Shown: positions 15,803-26,900 of the stretch, in pieces
Position numbering within the stretch: position 1 is the stretch's first letter
How the letters are laid out: every line of letters starts with the position of its first letter
Source of the DNA: Bacillota bacterium
GTDB taxonomy: Bacteria > Bacillota > Clostridia > Acetivibrionales > DSM-1351
Reading direction: 5' to 3'
Length of the DNA stretch: 64,000 nt
Assembly: GCA_023444055.1 (NCBI GenBank)
Contig: JAEZRV010000044.1
Coordinates: forward strand, 1 to 64,000
The notes under the pieces: model-generated
Told to the model about the DNA's origin: nothing
Databases searched by the model: none
Seen by the model: the letters and a program-made list of their open reading frames with translations, nothing else
Program-made: the position numbers and the translations under genes

Positions 15803-18190
15803 TTAAAGTAACTTTCCAATAAGGGAAGATTTTATGTTACGAAGTTGTTCTGGGCTTCCAGAAGCGATTAAATTTCCCCCTTTGCTTCCACCACCTTCAC
15901 CTAATTCTAGGATGAAATCACAGAACCGCAAACAATTTAAATCATGTTCAATCAGAATAATGGAATTTCTTTGATTATTTAGTTTTATTACTGTCTCCAT
16001 GAATTTTGCTCTATCATAAGAACTGAGTCCTGCTGTTGGTTCATCAAACAGATACAGCCAATTTTCTCTTTTCTGGCTAATAAGCTCAACTGCCAATTTC
16101 AGTCTTTGTCCCTCTCCGCCACTAAGAGAATTAAGTGGCTGTCCCATTTTCAAGTATCCTAGACCAATCTTGTTAAGCTGGCTCAGAACATTTACAATGT
16201 TTTCATGTCCCTCAAAAAAGGAAATTCCTTGCTCTACCTCCATATCAAGAAGTTCTACAATGGATTTATTGTGAACTTTATATTCTAATATTGCTTTATT
16301 ATACCTCTTTCCTTTACACTCTGGGCAGTCAAAGAAATACTCGATATCACCGATTCCTTCCACAATCTGTCCGCTTCCTTTACATAATGGACAAGCGCCT
16401 CCTCCATTCATAGAGAAATCACTCTTTTTTAATCCTGCATCTGCCGCTTCCTTGCAAGAAGAAAACAGGGTTAGTATCTCATCCCAGATTCCTACGAACG
16501 TAAGCACTATAGATTTTTTGTTACGATGCAAAGGCGCTTGGCTGATGATACTGTAGCCCTTTATCTGTTCAATTCCTTCTGCCTCACATACTTGCATTTC
16601 TTCTGGAAGCACCGGTTCTTGAAAATCTTCCTGCATGGTCTTTCCTTTTTCCTCACTTAAATCCCTCTCTAAAATAGGAACAAGGATATTTTGGATTAAA
16701 GTACTCTTTCCACTTCCCGATACTCCAGCAACACCCACAATCCGTCCAAGTGGAATACGAACTGTTATATTCTTAAGATTATTGGCACAAGCATTTTTTA
16801 GCAGGATAAAAGGAGTATCATCTCGAATTTCTTTTTCAACCGTTTCCGGAAGAAAACTCCTTTTACCTAAAAGAAACTGCCCGGTAATGGACTCTTCACA
16901 CATTAATAGCCCATAATAATCTCCTTCATACACAATTCTTCCACCATATTCTCCTGCTCTTGGTCCAATATCTATAATATAATCTGCCAATTCAATTATA
17001 CTTTTATCATGTTCTACCACAATGACCGTATTTCCATATTCCACAAGTTTTCTTAGCTGTTCTGCTAACTGTTTTTTCTCTAGTGCATGTAATCCTTGTG
17101 ATGGCTCATCAAATACATACAAAATGGAATTCATTTTATAAAATATGTGCGAGATGATCATGAGCCTTTGATATTCTCCTCCACTTAATGTAGTTATATT
17201 TCTGAATATCGATACGTAATCCATCCCAAATGCTTGAAAACTCGTAATATATTGAAGCAAAACCTCTACTGCTTCCTTCGAGGCCTTATCGAGAGTGAAT
17301 TCCTGCTGAATCTGCATTAAAAAAGCTCTGAGATCTAACATGCTCAAATTACCTGCTTCCGCAATGTTTAGCCCTTTTATTTTTAATCGTAGTCCCTCTG
17401 GTCCAAGTCTCTTTCCATGACAGCTTGTACATGTTTTAAGCTCTGTTTTATGCATTGCATGCATACGTTGCCCTGGTTTTCCATTTTCCATCAATTCTGT
17501 TAAAAATGGAATCACTCCCTGGTACTGTTCCTTCACTGTTTTTTGATATCCTTCTAAGAATATTTTCTTCTCTTCTTCCTCCATATAACTCCAAGGCGTA
17601 TCCAAGGAATATCCAAAACAGGTACTAAATCGATACAGCTCTTCAGAAAATGAGTCAAATACCCAGTTTGGAGAACAAATTTCAGAAAGAGTCATCTTAC
17701 TATCTGGAACAATTTTATTCCATGTAAACTCTTTTGTATATCCTCTCCCCAAGCATTTTAAACACATTCCTTCTTTGGAATTAAAATTAAGTAGCTTTTT
17801 ATAGTTTCCCTCTGGTTTTTTACCTTCTCCTTCAATAGTCCCTAGCATTGTATACAGGATTTTAAGATAATCATACATTTTTGTCTGCGTACCAATGATG
17901 GAACGAGGACTTTGGTTGGCATGCTTTTTTTGTTCTACCCCGATAACAGGACATAGTCCCTTTATGCTGTCGTAAACAATATTTACAGCCTTTTTTTTAT
18001 TAAAAGTCTGCGTTTTGTTTAACAGATCCATGTATCGTTTTTCACTTTCTGATAATAAAGTGTCAAAAATAAGGCTTGATTTGCCTGAACCGCTTACTCC
18101 AGTAACTGCTATTAACTGGTTTTTTGGAATCTTTACATTGACCCCTTTCAGATTGTGCAAATATAAATTTTTGATTGTAATTTCTTTCAT
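15803..18190 (-). CDS. UvrA-like ABC ATPase (drug-resistance type), copy 1
   Basis: This 795-residue relative of the UvrA-like protein at 12319-14730 has the same two-ATPase layout: Walker A TGVSGSGKSS and GVSGSGKST, signatures TTLSGGEYQR and NSLSGGEGQR, and FDEPSQG and FDEPTAG. The first zinc module is reduced: the four-cysteine knuckle present in the other copy is missing and only a CLKC remains. The second module is intact (CPLC..CPEC). The two copies differ clearly, so the duplication is not recent. It follows the terminal NRPS gene by 31 bases and has an AGGAGC site. A role in self-protection against a DNA-active product is inferred. Confidence 0.9.
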   Translation of the reverse strand: MKEITIKNLYLHNLKGVNVKIPKNQLIAVTGVSGSGKSSLIFDTLLSESEKRYMDLLNKTQTFNKKKAVNIVYDSIKGLCPVIGVEQKKHANQSPRSIIGTQTKMYDYLKILYTMLGTIEGEGKKPEGNYKKLLNFNSKEGMCLKCLGRGYTKEFTWNKIVPDSKMTLSEICSPNWVFDSFSEELYRFSTCFGYSLDTPWSYMEEEEKKIFLEGYQKTVKEQYQGVIPFLTELMENGKPGQRMHAMHKTELKTCTSCHGKRLGPEGLRLKIKGLNIAEAGNLSMLDLRAFLMQIQQEFTLDKASKEAVEVLLQYITSFQAFGMDYVSIFRNITTLSGGEYQRLMIISHIFYKMNSILYVFDEPSQGLHALEKKQLAEQLRKLVEYGNTVIVVEHDKSIIELADYIIDIGPRAGEYGGRIVYEGDYYGLLMCEESITGQFLLGKRSFLPETVEKEIRDDTPFILLKNACANNLKNITVRIPLGRIVGVAGVSGSGKSTLIQNILVPILERDLSEEKGKTMQEDFQEPVLPEEMQVCEAEGIEQIKGYSIISQAPLHRNKKSIVLTFVGIWDEILTLFSSCKEAADAGLKKSDFSMNGGGACPLCKGSGQIVEGIGDIEYFFDCPECKGKRYNKAILEYKVHNKSIVELLDMEVEQGISFFEGHENIVNVLSQLNKIGLGYLKMGQPLNSLSGGEGQRLKLAVELISQKRENWLYLFDEPTAGLSSYDRAKFMETVIKLNNQRNSIILIEHDLNCLRFCDFILELGEGGGSKGGNLIASGSPEQLRNIKSSLIGKLL

Positions 18191-18221
18191 TTTATGCTCC
18201 TGTTATTCCTCTGCTTCCTTA

Positions 18222-21200
18222 CTACACTAGTAATTCCATCACTTTCAGTTCGTTTTCCTCTATCATATGAATTCCCATAACTGCTTCCTTAAGCTGTTTT
18301 TCAAATAAGACTCCAGTAATTTGGTATCGTTCAATATACGCTCGGATTACTTTCCATCCATGTATAATTTTATCAAGAATCGGCACTTTTTCATCCTCTT
18401 CCCCATAAAGCTTCATCAGCTTATATCTTTCTACCAATTTACCATTGATAATATTATTAATTACAAATAACAGATTTGTAGTTGATTCAGAAAGCAAGTC
18501 CTGATTATTTACTATATTCTCAAGGTTTTTGCAACATAATGATAAGGATTGTATTCTAGCCTGCAATTCTGTTTGATTCTGCAATAGTGCTTCTTCATAA
18601 CGGGAACGATAGCTCTTCAGTTCTTCTTCTCCTAGTGCAAAAGTTCTTCTCTTGCCAGATGCACTTATATATGATGGTGCATACAGCTCACTATTATTAT
18701 AATTTTCCACATATGCCTCATAAGCAACCCGAATATCCTCGAAAGGAATTTCTGTCTTTTTGTAGGTAAGAGTATTAATTCTTAGCTGTTCAATCGCAAG
18801 GAATGCCTTTTTCTCCATAGAATACCCGTAAAGCAAAATACTATGTGGCCAATGATTCTTGTTAAATGTATCTTTTCGAATTGTGATATAGTAACAATCC
18901 ACCCCTAAAATAACTATATTTTGATTATCAATATCTTTTAAAATTTCCTGTAACACATGGCTATCTGGCTTTTTATTTTCAATAGTGATTTCATGCTTCT
19001 TTAATGTATCTGTTAAATCACCCACTGTTAGAAAATCTACATCAAATTTTAAAAGTTCCTTATCAGGCTTGTACAGATAGGTTGCAATATTATTTAAGAG
19101 ATAATCCATAATACTCTGTCCATAATATTGTACAACTGAGAATAAGGCACTATAGAAACAGTTGATAAAGAATATATCATTAAATGGCTCTATACCACTA
19201 ATTTCTGCTCTAATCCCAGCTGTCTCATATATCTCTGCTTCTGCTTCTTTTTCTGCTTCTAAAGACAGCTTTTCCTTGCTATTGTCTTCTAACAAGTGTT
19301 TCTCTTTTTGATTAACTAAATAAGCTGCCATCTTTTCAATAGTAGAATTCTCAAAAACAGTTCCTAACGAGAACTCAATTCCACACTTCTTTTTGATCTC
19401 GGTAATTAAAGTCATGACATTTAAAGAATTTCCGCCTATTTTCATAAAATCTTTGTCAATTCCTACCCTATCTAGTTTCAGAATATCCATCCAGATTTCT
19501 GCCAATACTTTTTGTATACTAGTTTCCGGCAATTTCAATTGTTCCAGTTCCAAAATTGCTTGACGGTCTAAAGCAGCATAATCAATTTTCCCATTTACAG
19601 TCAAAGGTATCTTACTAACTTTTATATAACGCGATGGAATCATATACTCTGGGAGATAATCAGCAAGATAGTCATACAATTGTTCCTCTTTTATAGATTC
19701 TTTCTCCACTATATACGCTTTTAAGAAACCATCATTTTTCACATAGCTATTCTTTAACTTGTATCCAAGCTCGTCCATAATTTCTTTTGTTTTTATAGTA
19801 TCTATTTTTTCTTTTTTCTTTTGCTCTTCTTCTCCATATGTTAAATGACCTATACGAACTTCCCAGCAGTTTGGACCAGTATAATTGTCATATCCAAGTT
19901 CTGCACGCTGCACATATATTCCAACATCATTAATTAGACAATTGCTTGAAAAGGTTCCTGTATCCTCAGGTAGTTTCCAACAAACATCTTCTTTCTTTAG
20001 ATATTCTAAAATTTCACTTTTTTTAATGTCTACATATCGGTAGAAATCAATCAACTGTGTTTGCTCAATCATGTCAGCGCTAATTTTTTCATCCTTGCTT
20101 AACAGTTCATATATGTAATCTTTTTTATTGTGATAGATTAATCTTTGATCCTTTAGACGTTGTTCAATCTTATCTGGAGCACTAGCTTCCGAATCCACTA
20201 AGTCCTGGTATCTAAGGTCTAATAGCTGTCCCCTTGAAAAGCCTGTTACAATATACGGAATTTTCTTCTCATATGCGTACTTCGTACTTAATGTCCGCAA
20301 CACACGAAAACAGCCATTGCAAACGCTCTTCTCAACTTCTATTCCAGTCTTAAATATTTGTTTCATATTCTTATAATTGTCAATTACACAGTCCACATTC
20401 AATTTCTGTGCAACACGCTTAATATTACTAATTGCTGTATCTGAAATAAAACCATTATCGAAGGAATATGCTAATACCCTAAGTCCCATTTTCACTAGCC
20501 TATACAATACGTAGGTACTATCTTTACCGCCACTAAACAGCAACATGCAATCATACTGATTCTCTTGTTTGTTCTGAAAAATGGTTTTAAGCTCTTCTTC
20601 ACTTCTAAAATAGCTTTGAAAAATGTCTTTCTTTTTCTCATACCCTTTACAGTAAGAACATACTCCATTGGTATTAATATCTGCTTTGGGATAACTATCT
20701 GTCAATCCGCATTTTCTACAATTGTGTTTCTGCTGTGATTGTTCTTCCTGCACATACTGTACGACGCAATTCTCTACTTGCTCCATCTTCATCAATTGGT
20801 TTTCTATTTCACTCAATTCGACACGGAATCCGCGGATTTTAACCTGCTTATCTTTTCGATATAGAAATGCAATTTCCCCATTTTCTAATACTTTTCCTGT
20901 ATCACCTGTTGCATAAATCAGATCTTCTTCATTCTCTAAAAAAGGATTTTTTATGAATTTCTTTTTCGTAGCTTCTTCATCCTTATAGTATCCTAATGTA
21001 CGGTAAGGTGTTCGGATATAAATTTCTCCTACTATAGATGGCTTTAATTCTTCATTTAATATAATAGCTTTGGCGCCAGATATTGGCTTTCCTATGGGTA
21101 TAATTCCAGTCTCAACATCTTTCTGAGTTATAATATGATACAGTTTTGCCAATGTCGTTTCCGTTGGTCCATATAGATTAATTAAACAAATACGTTCTCC

Positions 21201-22070
21201 AAAAACGGAAAACCACTCCTCAATGTATTGTGGCAATATTTTTTCCCCTGCCATAAATACATATTGAAGCTTTTTATAATCCTCCGTGCTTATGTTGGCA
21301 CTTATCATATGAAATACACTAGGCGTGCAGTGAACAATATTAACTCCCGTCTCATTAATCCAGTCTGAAAGAGAAATAGAAGAAATAATGATATCTTTGC
21401 TTTCTGGAATACAAATAGTTCCTCCAATAAATAATGGTACAAAAATATCACGTAAAAATGGATCATGGCAAGGAGATGTCAATTGGCTGACACGCACATC
21501 TTCTTTCACATTAAATGAATCTATTTCCCAATTTATATAATGAACAAGACTTTTATTTCTTCCTGCAACTGCCTTAGGCGTTCCCGTTGTTCCTGATGTA
21601 AAATACAAATATATCATATCGTCTGGCTGGTAATTTTCTTCAACTTGAGCAAACTGCATACCTCGTGTCAGATTCTCATCTTTAGTAAGCGCTTCATATT
21701 CCAATTCCTTTACGCCCTGCATATTGAGCGCATTTATGACATCTTTTGATGACTCTTCAACGATACAGGCTGTAAGTTCAGCTGTATTGATATTTTGTTT
21801 TAAACGGTTTTTGGGGTACGTTATATCCAAAGGCACAAATACGCAGTTTGCTTTTAAAATCCCTATGATACAAATAATTACCTTATCACGTTCTTTTAAC
21901 AATAGTCCTATATTAGAACGTTCTTTGATACCATTTTTCCTAATCTGGTAAGCAATTACATCAGAAGCGAAATCCAATTCTGAATACTGGATTTTCCGTT
22001 TTCCATATTCAATTGCAGTATGTTCTTTATTTCGTTTGAAACTCTCAGATAATTTGTTTTGTATAAGCAT
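18222..22070 (-). CDS. NRPS A domain interrupted by a PP-loop domain, then PCP and BtrH-like domain
   Basis: This 1282-residue protein has an unusual order. The A domain begins at about 20 (YFTSGTTGTPKAV; specificity residues D-P-R-H-F-A-L-L-A-K, which match no substrate I know) and reaches the A8 motif KIRGFRVELSEIE near 411-423. An inserted domain (about 448-770) follows, with two CxxC pairs (451/454 and 471/474), the PP-loop LLFSGGKDSTY (513-518), a CNGC pair (584/587) and Cys711. It resembles N-acetyl sugar amidotransferases (WbpG/PseA) and tRNA thiolation enzymes. The A domain then resumes (LPEYMIP, NGKIDY). The PCP serine is Ser882. The rest (about 970-1282) resembles BtrH, with Cys971, Asp1058 and His1073/1076 as candidate catalytic residues. 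It pairs with the C domain ending the protein at 23985-28994 and is probably the terminal module. Confidence 0.85.
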   Translation of the reverse strand: MLIQNKLSESFKRNKEHTAIEYGKRKIQYSELDFASDVIAYQIRKNGIKERSNIGLLLKERDKVIICIIGILKANCVFVPLDITYPKNRLKQNINTAELTACIVEESSKDVINALNMQGVKELEYEALTKDENLTRGMQFAQVEENYQPDDMIYLYFTSGTTGTPKAVAGRNKSLVHYINWEIDSFNVKEDVRVSQLTSPCHDPFLRDIFVPLFIGGTICIPESKDIIISSISLSDWINETGVNIVHCTPSVFHMISANISTEDYKKLQYVFMAGEKILPQYIEEWFSVFGERICLINLYGPTETTLAKLYHIITQKDVETGIIPIGKPISGAKAIILNEELKPSIVGEIYIRTPYRTLGYYKDEEATKKKFIKNPFLENEEDLIYATGDTGKVLENGEIAFLYRKDKQVKIRGFRVELSEIENQLMKMEQVENCVVQYVQEEQSQQKHNCRKCGLTDSYPKADINTNGVCSYCKGYEKKKDIFQSYFRSEEELKTIFQNKQENQYDCMLLFSGGKDSTYVLYRLVKMGLRVLAYSFDNGFISDTAISNIKRVAQKLNVDCVIDNYKNMKQIFKTGIEVEKSVCNGCFRVLRTLSTKYAYEKKIPYIVTGFSRGQLLDLRYQDLVDSEASAPDKIEQRLKDQRLIYHNKKDYIYELLSKDEKISADMIEQTQLIDFYRYVDIKKSEILEYLKKEDVCWKLPEDTGTFSSNCLINDVGIYVQRAELGYDNYTGPNCWEVRIGHLTYGEEEQKKKEKIDTIKTKEIMDELGYKLKNSYVKNDGFLKAYIVEKESIKEEQLYDYLADYLPEYMIPSRYIKVSKIPLTVNGKIDYAALDRQAILELEQLKLPETSIQKVLAEIWMDILKLDRVGIDKDFMKIGGNSLNVMTLITEIKKKCGIEFSLGTVFENSTIEKMAAYLVNQKEKHLLEDNSKEKLSLEAEKEAEAEIYETAGIRAEISGIEPFNDIFFINCFYSALFSVVQYYGQSIMDYLLNNIATYLYKPDKELLKFDVDFLTVGDLTDTLKKHEITIENKKPDSHVLQEILKDIDNQNIVILGVDCYYITIRKDTFNKNHWPHSILLYGYSMEKKAFLAIEQLRINTLTYKKTEIPFEDIRVAYEAYVENYNNSELYAPSYISASGKRRTFALGEEELKSYRSRYEEALLQNQTELQARIQSLSLCCKNLENIVNNQDLLSESTTNLLFVINNIINGKLVERYKLMKLYGEEDEKVPILDKIIHGWKVIRAYIERYQITGVLFEKQLKEAVMGIHMIEENELKVMELLV

Positions 22071-22105
22071 TCCTTTACTGATTCCTTTCTAGTTTAAATA
22101 TAACA

Positions 22106-23971
22106 TCAATTAAAATCTGGTATAGAAAAACAGTTTAATAACAATTCAAAGGTAAGAACACTAATCAATAAATCATTATCATATGTTGGATTCTGTTTAT
22201 AATCTTCCTTTAGATATTCCTTCTTCAGCAATTCAATGAAATCCGGATTAAAATACCCATGTCTTTTAATCCGATCATACGATAGAATATCTGTAATATA
22301 ATCCTTATGTTCTCTTAATAAGCTTGCGCTTCCTGGTGCAACAAAACTAAACTTTGGTCTTTGCACAATTTCATCTGGCACACAATTCTGTGCTATCCGT
22401 TTTAGAATATATTTTTCATTAAAACCGTAAAGCTTTAAATATGGCGGGATCTGTGTTACAAAATTCAGAAGGTTCTGATCCAAATATGGATATCTGGCCT
22501 CGACCCCATTTGCATATACCATTCTGTCACCATGATCTGATAACAGATGGTCTGCTAAACGCACTTTTAAATCAATATAAGATCTCTTGTGTACAATGTC
22601 AATATCACGAATGGCCTCATGGTTTACAATGGAATGATTCATACAGTTAAACTGTGCAAACTGTTCTGTTATCCTAGGCGCATACAGCTTTCTTTTTGTA
22701 TCTTCATATTCTGAATATGTTTTCTCATAAAAGAAATCCTTATCATCCCATAACTTCTGCCGATATCTTGCTTCTTCTGCAGATACTTCCTGCCTGCTCT
22801 GATTCATCATGCGGTACTGATCAAATTTATATCCAACATAACCTGCAAACAGCTCGTCCGCTCCTTCTCCAGTCAACACTGCTTTTACATTATTTTCTTT
22901 CACCATTCTTGACAATATATAGGAAGCGGTATTATAGGTTTCTTTTAACGGACTCTCTGAGTAATATACCGCCCTCTCCAAATACCTTTCGATATCATCT
23001 GAATGTACTGTTTTCCTATGATGTTCTGATTGAATCAAATTAACAACTAAGGACTGAAATTTCTGTTCTGAAATATCCTGTTGGTCAAACTCAACAGAAA
23101 AAGATTTCATGTCTCGGGATTTTCTTAGTTTCTGTATTTTACAGGCTATCAGAGAAGAATCAAGGCCTCCACTAACATAAACACCTACTGGCACATCTGC
23201 CTGCAAACGAAGTGAAACTGCCTGCTCGAGAAGTTCATTTAATGTTTCAACATAATATTCTTCATCCTGATCATAACATAAATCCCCAATTTTAGGATAC
23301 TTTAAATCCCAATACGTATGCTTTTCTAACTCACCCGTTAGACGATAGACAAGATAAGTTCCTGCCTCTAAACTTTTTATTCCTTCAAATATTGTACATG
23401 GAGAAATCATTCCAGGAAAGGTAAAGAACTGATCCATTCCTTCTAAATTAATTTTTCGTTCCACTCCTGGATATTCGAGAATCGCCTTTATTTCTGAAGC
23501 AAACAGAAATGTATTTCCGTTTGTGGTGTAGAAAAATGGTGCAATTCCCACATGATCTCGTACACAAAACAGATATTCTTTTTCGCTGTCATAAATCACA
23601 AATGCGAATTGACCATTTAGCTGATTAAGAAAATCCATTCCATACTCTTCATAGAGGTGAAGAATCACTTCAACATCTACGTCTGTTTGAAAACAATGAC
23701 CTTTTCCCCGCATTTTCTTTCTTAATTCTTTATAATTGAAAATTTCACCATTACAGACAAGACAAAGTGTTTGATTCTCATTCCATATCGGCTGTTTTCC
23801 ATTATCCAGTCCAACTAGGCTAAGTCTCGTATTTCCCATAGCAAGTTCATCTTTGGCAAATGTACCCTCGCCATCTGGTCCTCTATGCGCAATCTTACTT
23901 AACATTTTTCCTATTATGTATTCATTCTCATTTTTGCCTAGCCGATTCATAAAACCACAAATGCCACACAT
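22106..23971 (-). CDS. asnB: Asparagine synthetase (glutamine-hydrolysing) / AsnB-like amidotransferase
   Basis: This class II glutamine amidotransferase is fused to an AsnB synthetase domain. The frame opens with GTG at 23980, but I chose the ATG at 23971: it follows a GAGGTG site and makes the protein begin MCGICGF, leaving the nucleophilic Cys at the N terminus after Met removal. The glutaminase half covers about residues 2-210 (with HRGPDGEG). The synthetase half holds the PP-loop YVSGGLDSSLIA and GEGADELFAGY. The length of about 621 is normal for AsnB. It lies between the two halves of the last NRPS module. It may supply Asn for the cap module, or amidate or supply ammonia for a carboxylate on the product. 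Confidence 0.9.
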   Translation of the reverse strand: MCGICGFMNRLGKNENEYIIGKMLSKIAHRGPDGEGTFAKDELAMGNTRLSLVGLDNGKQPIWNENQTLCLVCNGEIFNYKELRKKMRGKGHCFQTDVDVEVILHLYEEYGMDFLNQLNGQFAFVIYDSEKEYLFCVRDHVGIAPFFYTTNGNTFLFASEIKAILEYPGVERKINLEGMDQFFTFPGMISPCTIFEGIKSLEAGTYLVYRLTGELEKHTYWDLKYPKIGDLCYDQDEEYYVETLNELLEQAVSLRLQADVPVGVYVSGGLDSSLIACKIQKLRKSRDMKSFSVEFDQQDISEQKFQSLVVNLIQSEHHRKTVHSDDIERYLERAVYYSESPLKETYNTASYILSRMVKENNVKAVLTGEGADELFAGYVGYKFDQYRMMNQSRQEVSAEEARYRQKLWDDKDFFYEKTYSEYEDTKRKLYAPRITEQFAQFNCMNHSIVNHEAIRDIDIVHKRSYIDLKVRLADHLLSDHGDRMVYANGVEARYPYLDQNLLNFVTQIPPYLKLYGFNEKYILKRIAQNCVPDEIVQRPKFSFVAPGSASLLREHKDYITDILSYDRIKRHGYFNPDFIELLKKEYLKEDYKQNPTYDNDLLISVLTFELLLNCFSIPDFN

Positions 23972-23984
23972 ACTTTTCACCTCT

Positions 23985-26900
23985 CTATAGCAATTCGTCG
24001 TTAAAGTCCTGAAATAATAATAAACTCTCTGCCTTCGTTATCATTTCCATGTCTTCCACTTTTTTTTGCTGTGTTTCGCTTATCTGTCGAACTAATATCT
24101 GATAATACTGTGCCATCCGTTCTATTGTTTCCTTTGTAAATAGTTCATCTGAATACTCAAGATTTCCTATAATTTCGTCCCCTGACTCTACAATTTCTAA
24201 TAATAACTTTTCTCTGGCTGTCCTAGTATTAAACTGATTTAGTTCAACTCTTAGTGTATCATCAACTGTAATACTTTCCATAGATGCACTCTGCATTAGG
24301 AAAGATGCCTCAAATAGAGATGAAGTTCCGTATTTAGCGCTCATTTTCTCAAGCAAAAGCAAATATGGGTAATCTTGATTTTCGTATGCATTAAGAAATT
24401 GCGTTTTTATCTGCTCTATCATTTGTTCATATGTTTGCTTAGGATCAATCTTTATTCTAACTGGAAGAACATTAACAAACATTCCAATCATATTTTCTTG
24501 CTCTTTATGATTTCTTCCTGAAACAGGAACACCTAATACCAATTCCTTTTGTCCTGTGTATTTATACAGAAACAGATAAAATGCGGACGCCAATATCATA
24601 TATAGCGTTACTCCATATTGAATGCTTACTTTCTTCAATCTTTCTACCAGCTCTTTCTCTATAACAAATGAAAGACGGTCTCCTCGAGTTCCATGTTGTA
24701 ATACCTCGTAATCCTCTTGCAGCTCTAATTTTGGGATTCCATCTGCAAACTGTCTCATCCAATAATCTTCCTGTTTCTTGAATAATCCATTCTCTATAGC
24801 CTGGTTTTGCCATTCTGTATAGTCTTTCATATGAAGTTTTAATTTATCTAACGGCTTTCCATTATACAAACAAAACAGCTCTGACAAAAAAACGCGAATG
24901 GAAGTTCCATCTGCTATAATATGGTTAAAATCTAATAATAGAGTGTGCTGGTCTTTTCCTTTTATGATTCCTGCTCTTAGTAAAGGCGCCTTGGTCAAAT
25001 CAAATGGACGGAAAAACTGCAACATACAATCTTCCATTCCTTCTTCCTTAGCTTCAAACTGTTCTAAACATATATCAGCATGCTCTTTTATCACCTGACT
25101 TGGTTTTCCATCCTGTACTACTATGGCTGTACGGAAAACTTCATGTCGCTGTACCATTTGAATTAATGCTTTTTGCATGCGTTCTTCTTCAATTTTCTCA
25201 TTTAATGTAAGCACCATTGGAACATTGTAGGAAAGGTCTGACTGATCCATATGGTTCATAATAAATAACCGATACTGCGAGTATGATAATGCATATTGCT
25301 CTTTCTTATTTGCAGGCTGTATTTTTACTGTACTTTCTTCCTCTCTTAGATTGCTACAAAATGCTTCTATTGTCGGATGCTTCAATACATCTGCTGCAGT
25401 AACTGCTTTATCAAACATCTGATTGAGGTAATTAGCGATTAAAGCTGCCATTCTGGAATCTCCTCCTAAAGAGAAGAAATCTTCATATATATCGATTTTA
25501 TGAAAGCCTAGTACATTTCCCCATAATTGCGCTATGCTAATCTCGCTTTCACTATATATGCCATTATCTCGTCCTGTAACAGTAATTTTTTTAAACGATG
25601 CTGTGTTTTCTGCTATTTCTTCTGTCTCATCCGTTTTCATAGCTTCAATATAGGAGCAAATTTGCGACGATAATAAAACGGGCAATGATTTATACTCTTT
25701 TAAGCTGCTGTTTTTATAATTAATCTTCACAGCCAACACTCTATGGAAACCACCCTTTAGTATATTTCCCAGAGTTTCTATTGCCTCTTGGGTTTTTAGT
25801 GGCTGATAGATAAACTGATCTTCAAATCGGTAATTTAATGCTCCTCCTGTTTCACCCCATATTCCCCAGTTTACCGAAACAGTTTTTAGTCCTAGTTTAT
25901 TTCGGTATTCCTGATAAGAATCCAAATAGGAATTCGCTGCTGTATAGCCTGCTTGTCCTTGCATTCCTATCATTGCTGCCATAGAGGAAAATAGAAACAT
26001 AAAATCCAAATTCATGCTTCTGGTTACTTGATCTATAATTCTAGTTCCCTCCATCTTTGCTTCCATTACCTGATGAAGTTCTTCCCACTCCTTACCTGCC
26101 AGATAACCTTGCTCAAATAAACCTGCACAATGGAACACTCCATTTAATACCCCGCATTCGCTGCTTATCGTTTCCATAGCACTATTCATTTGCTCATAAT
26201 CTGTTACATCGGCGCAAATTGTGTGGTACTTAGAACCGCTTTCCTTCAATTTGACCAGCAATTCCTCATCTTTAAACGGATTTCTGCTTACGAAAACAAT
26301 GGTACAATGCCTTTGGGATGCCAGATACAATGCAATCTGCCTGCTAATTCCACCATTTCCACCAGTTATCATATACACACCGTTATCTCTTATTAATATT
26401 TCTTTTGTCTTTTCAGAAAATCCAGCATCAATTTCTTCAACGTAACATGTTACGTCACGCAATGCAGTAAGAAAATATGGTGTTTCCATTGCAATTGCTT
26501 GTTTCACTGCTTCCGTTTTATATGTATCCAAATCTATATCTAGACATTTAAAATGTAAAAATTCACTTTCCCGTGATGCTACTTTTAATAATCCATAAAC
26601 CGCTGCATGCTCTGGCTCTATGGTTTTTTCTTGCCCAGTTACTGCATAAGCGTTACTGGAAATCACATTCAGTGTTACTGTTCTTTTATAAGCATCTAGT
26701 CCTGACAATACCTGATACAGATAAAACACACTCTTTACACCTATTGCATTAGGAGTAATGGAACTTGTATGGATAATACGGTCTATTTTTTCATCTGCAA
26801 GAGAAAGAAATAAGTTTTCATAATCTTCCTTTGTTTCTAAAATGGTAAATTTATGTTCTCCTATCCTCTCAAACACATCACCATGAACAACAGTAATTAC

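Noticed and set aside
12319..18190. Housekeeping nucleotide excision repair UvrA
   Set aside because: Both proteins are about 140 residues shorter than UvrA, are present as a diverged pair inside a biosynthetic operon, and one lacks the first zinc knuckle.
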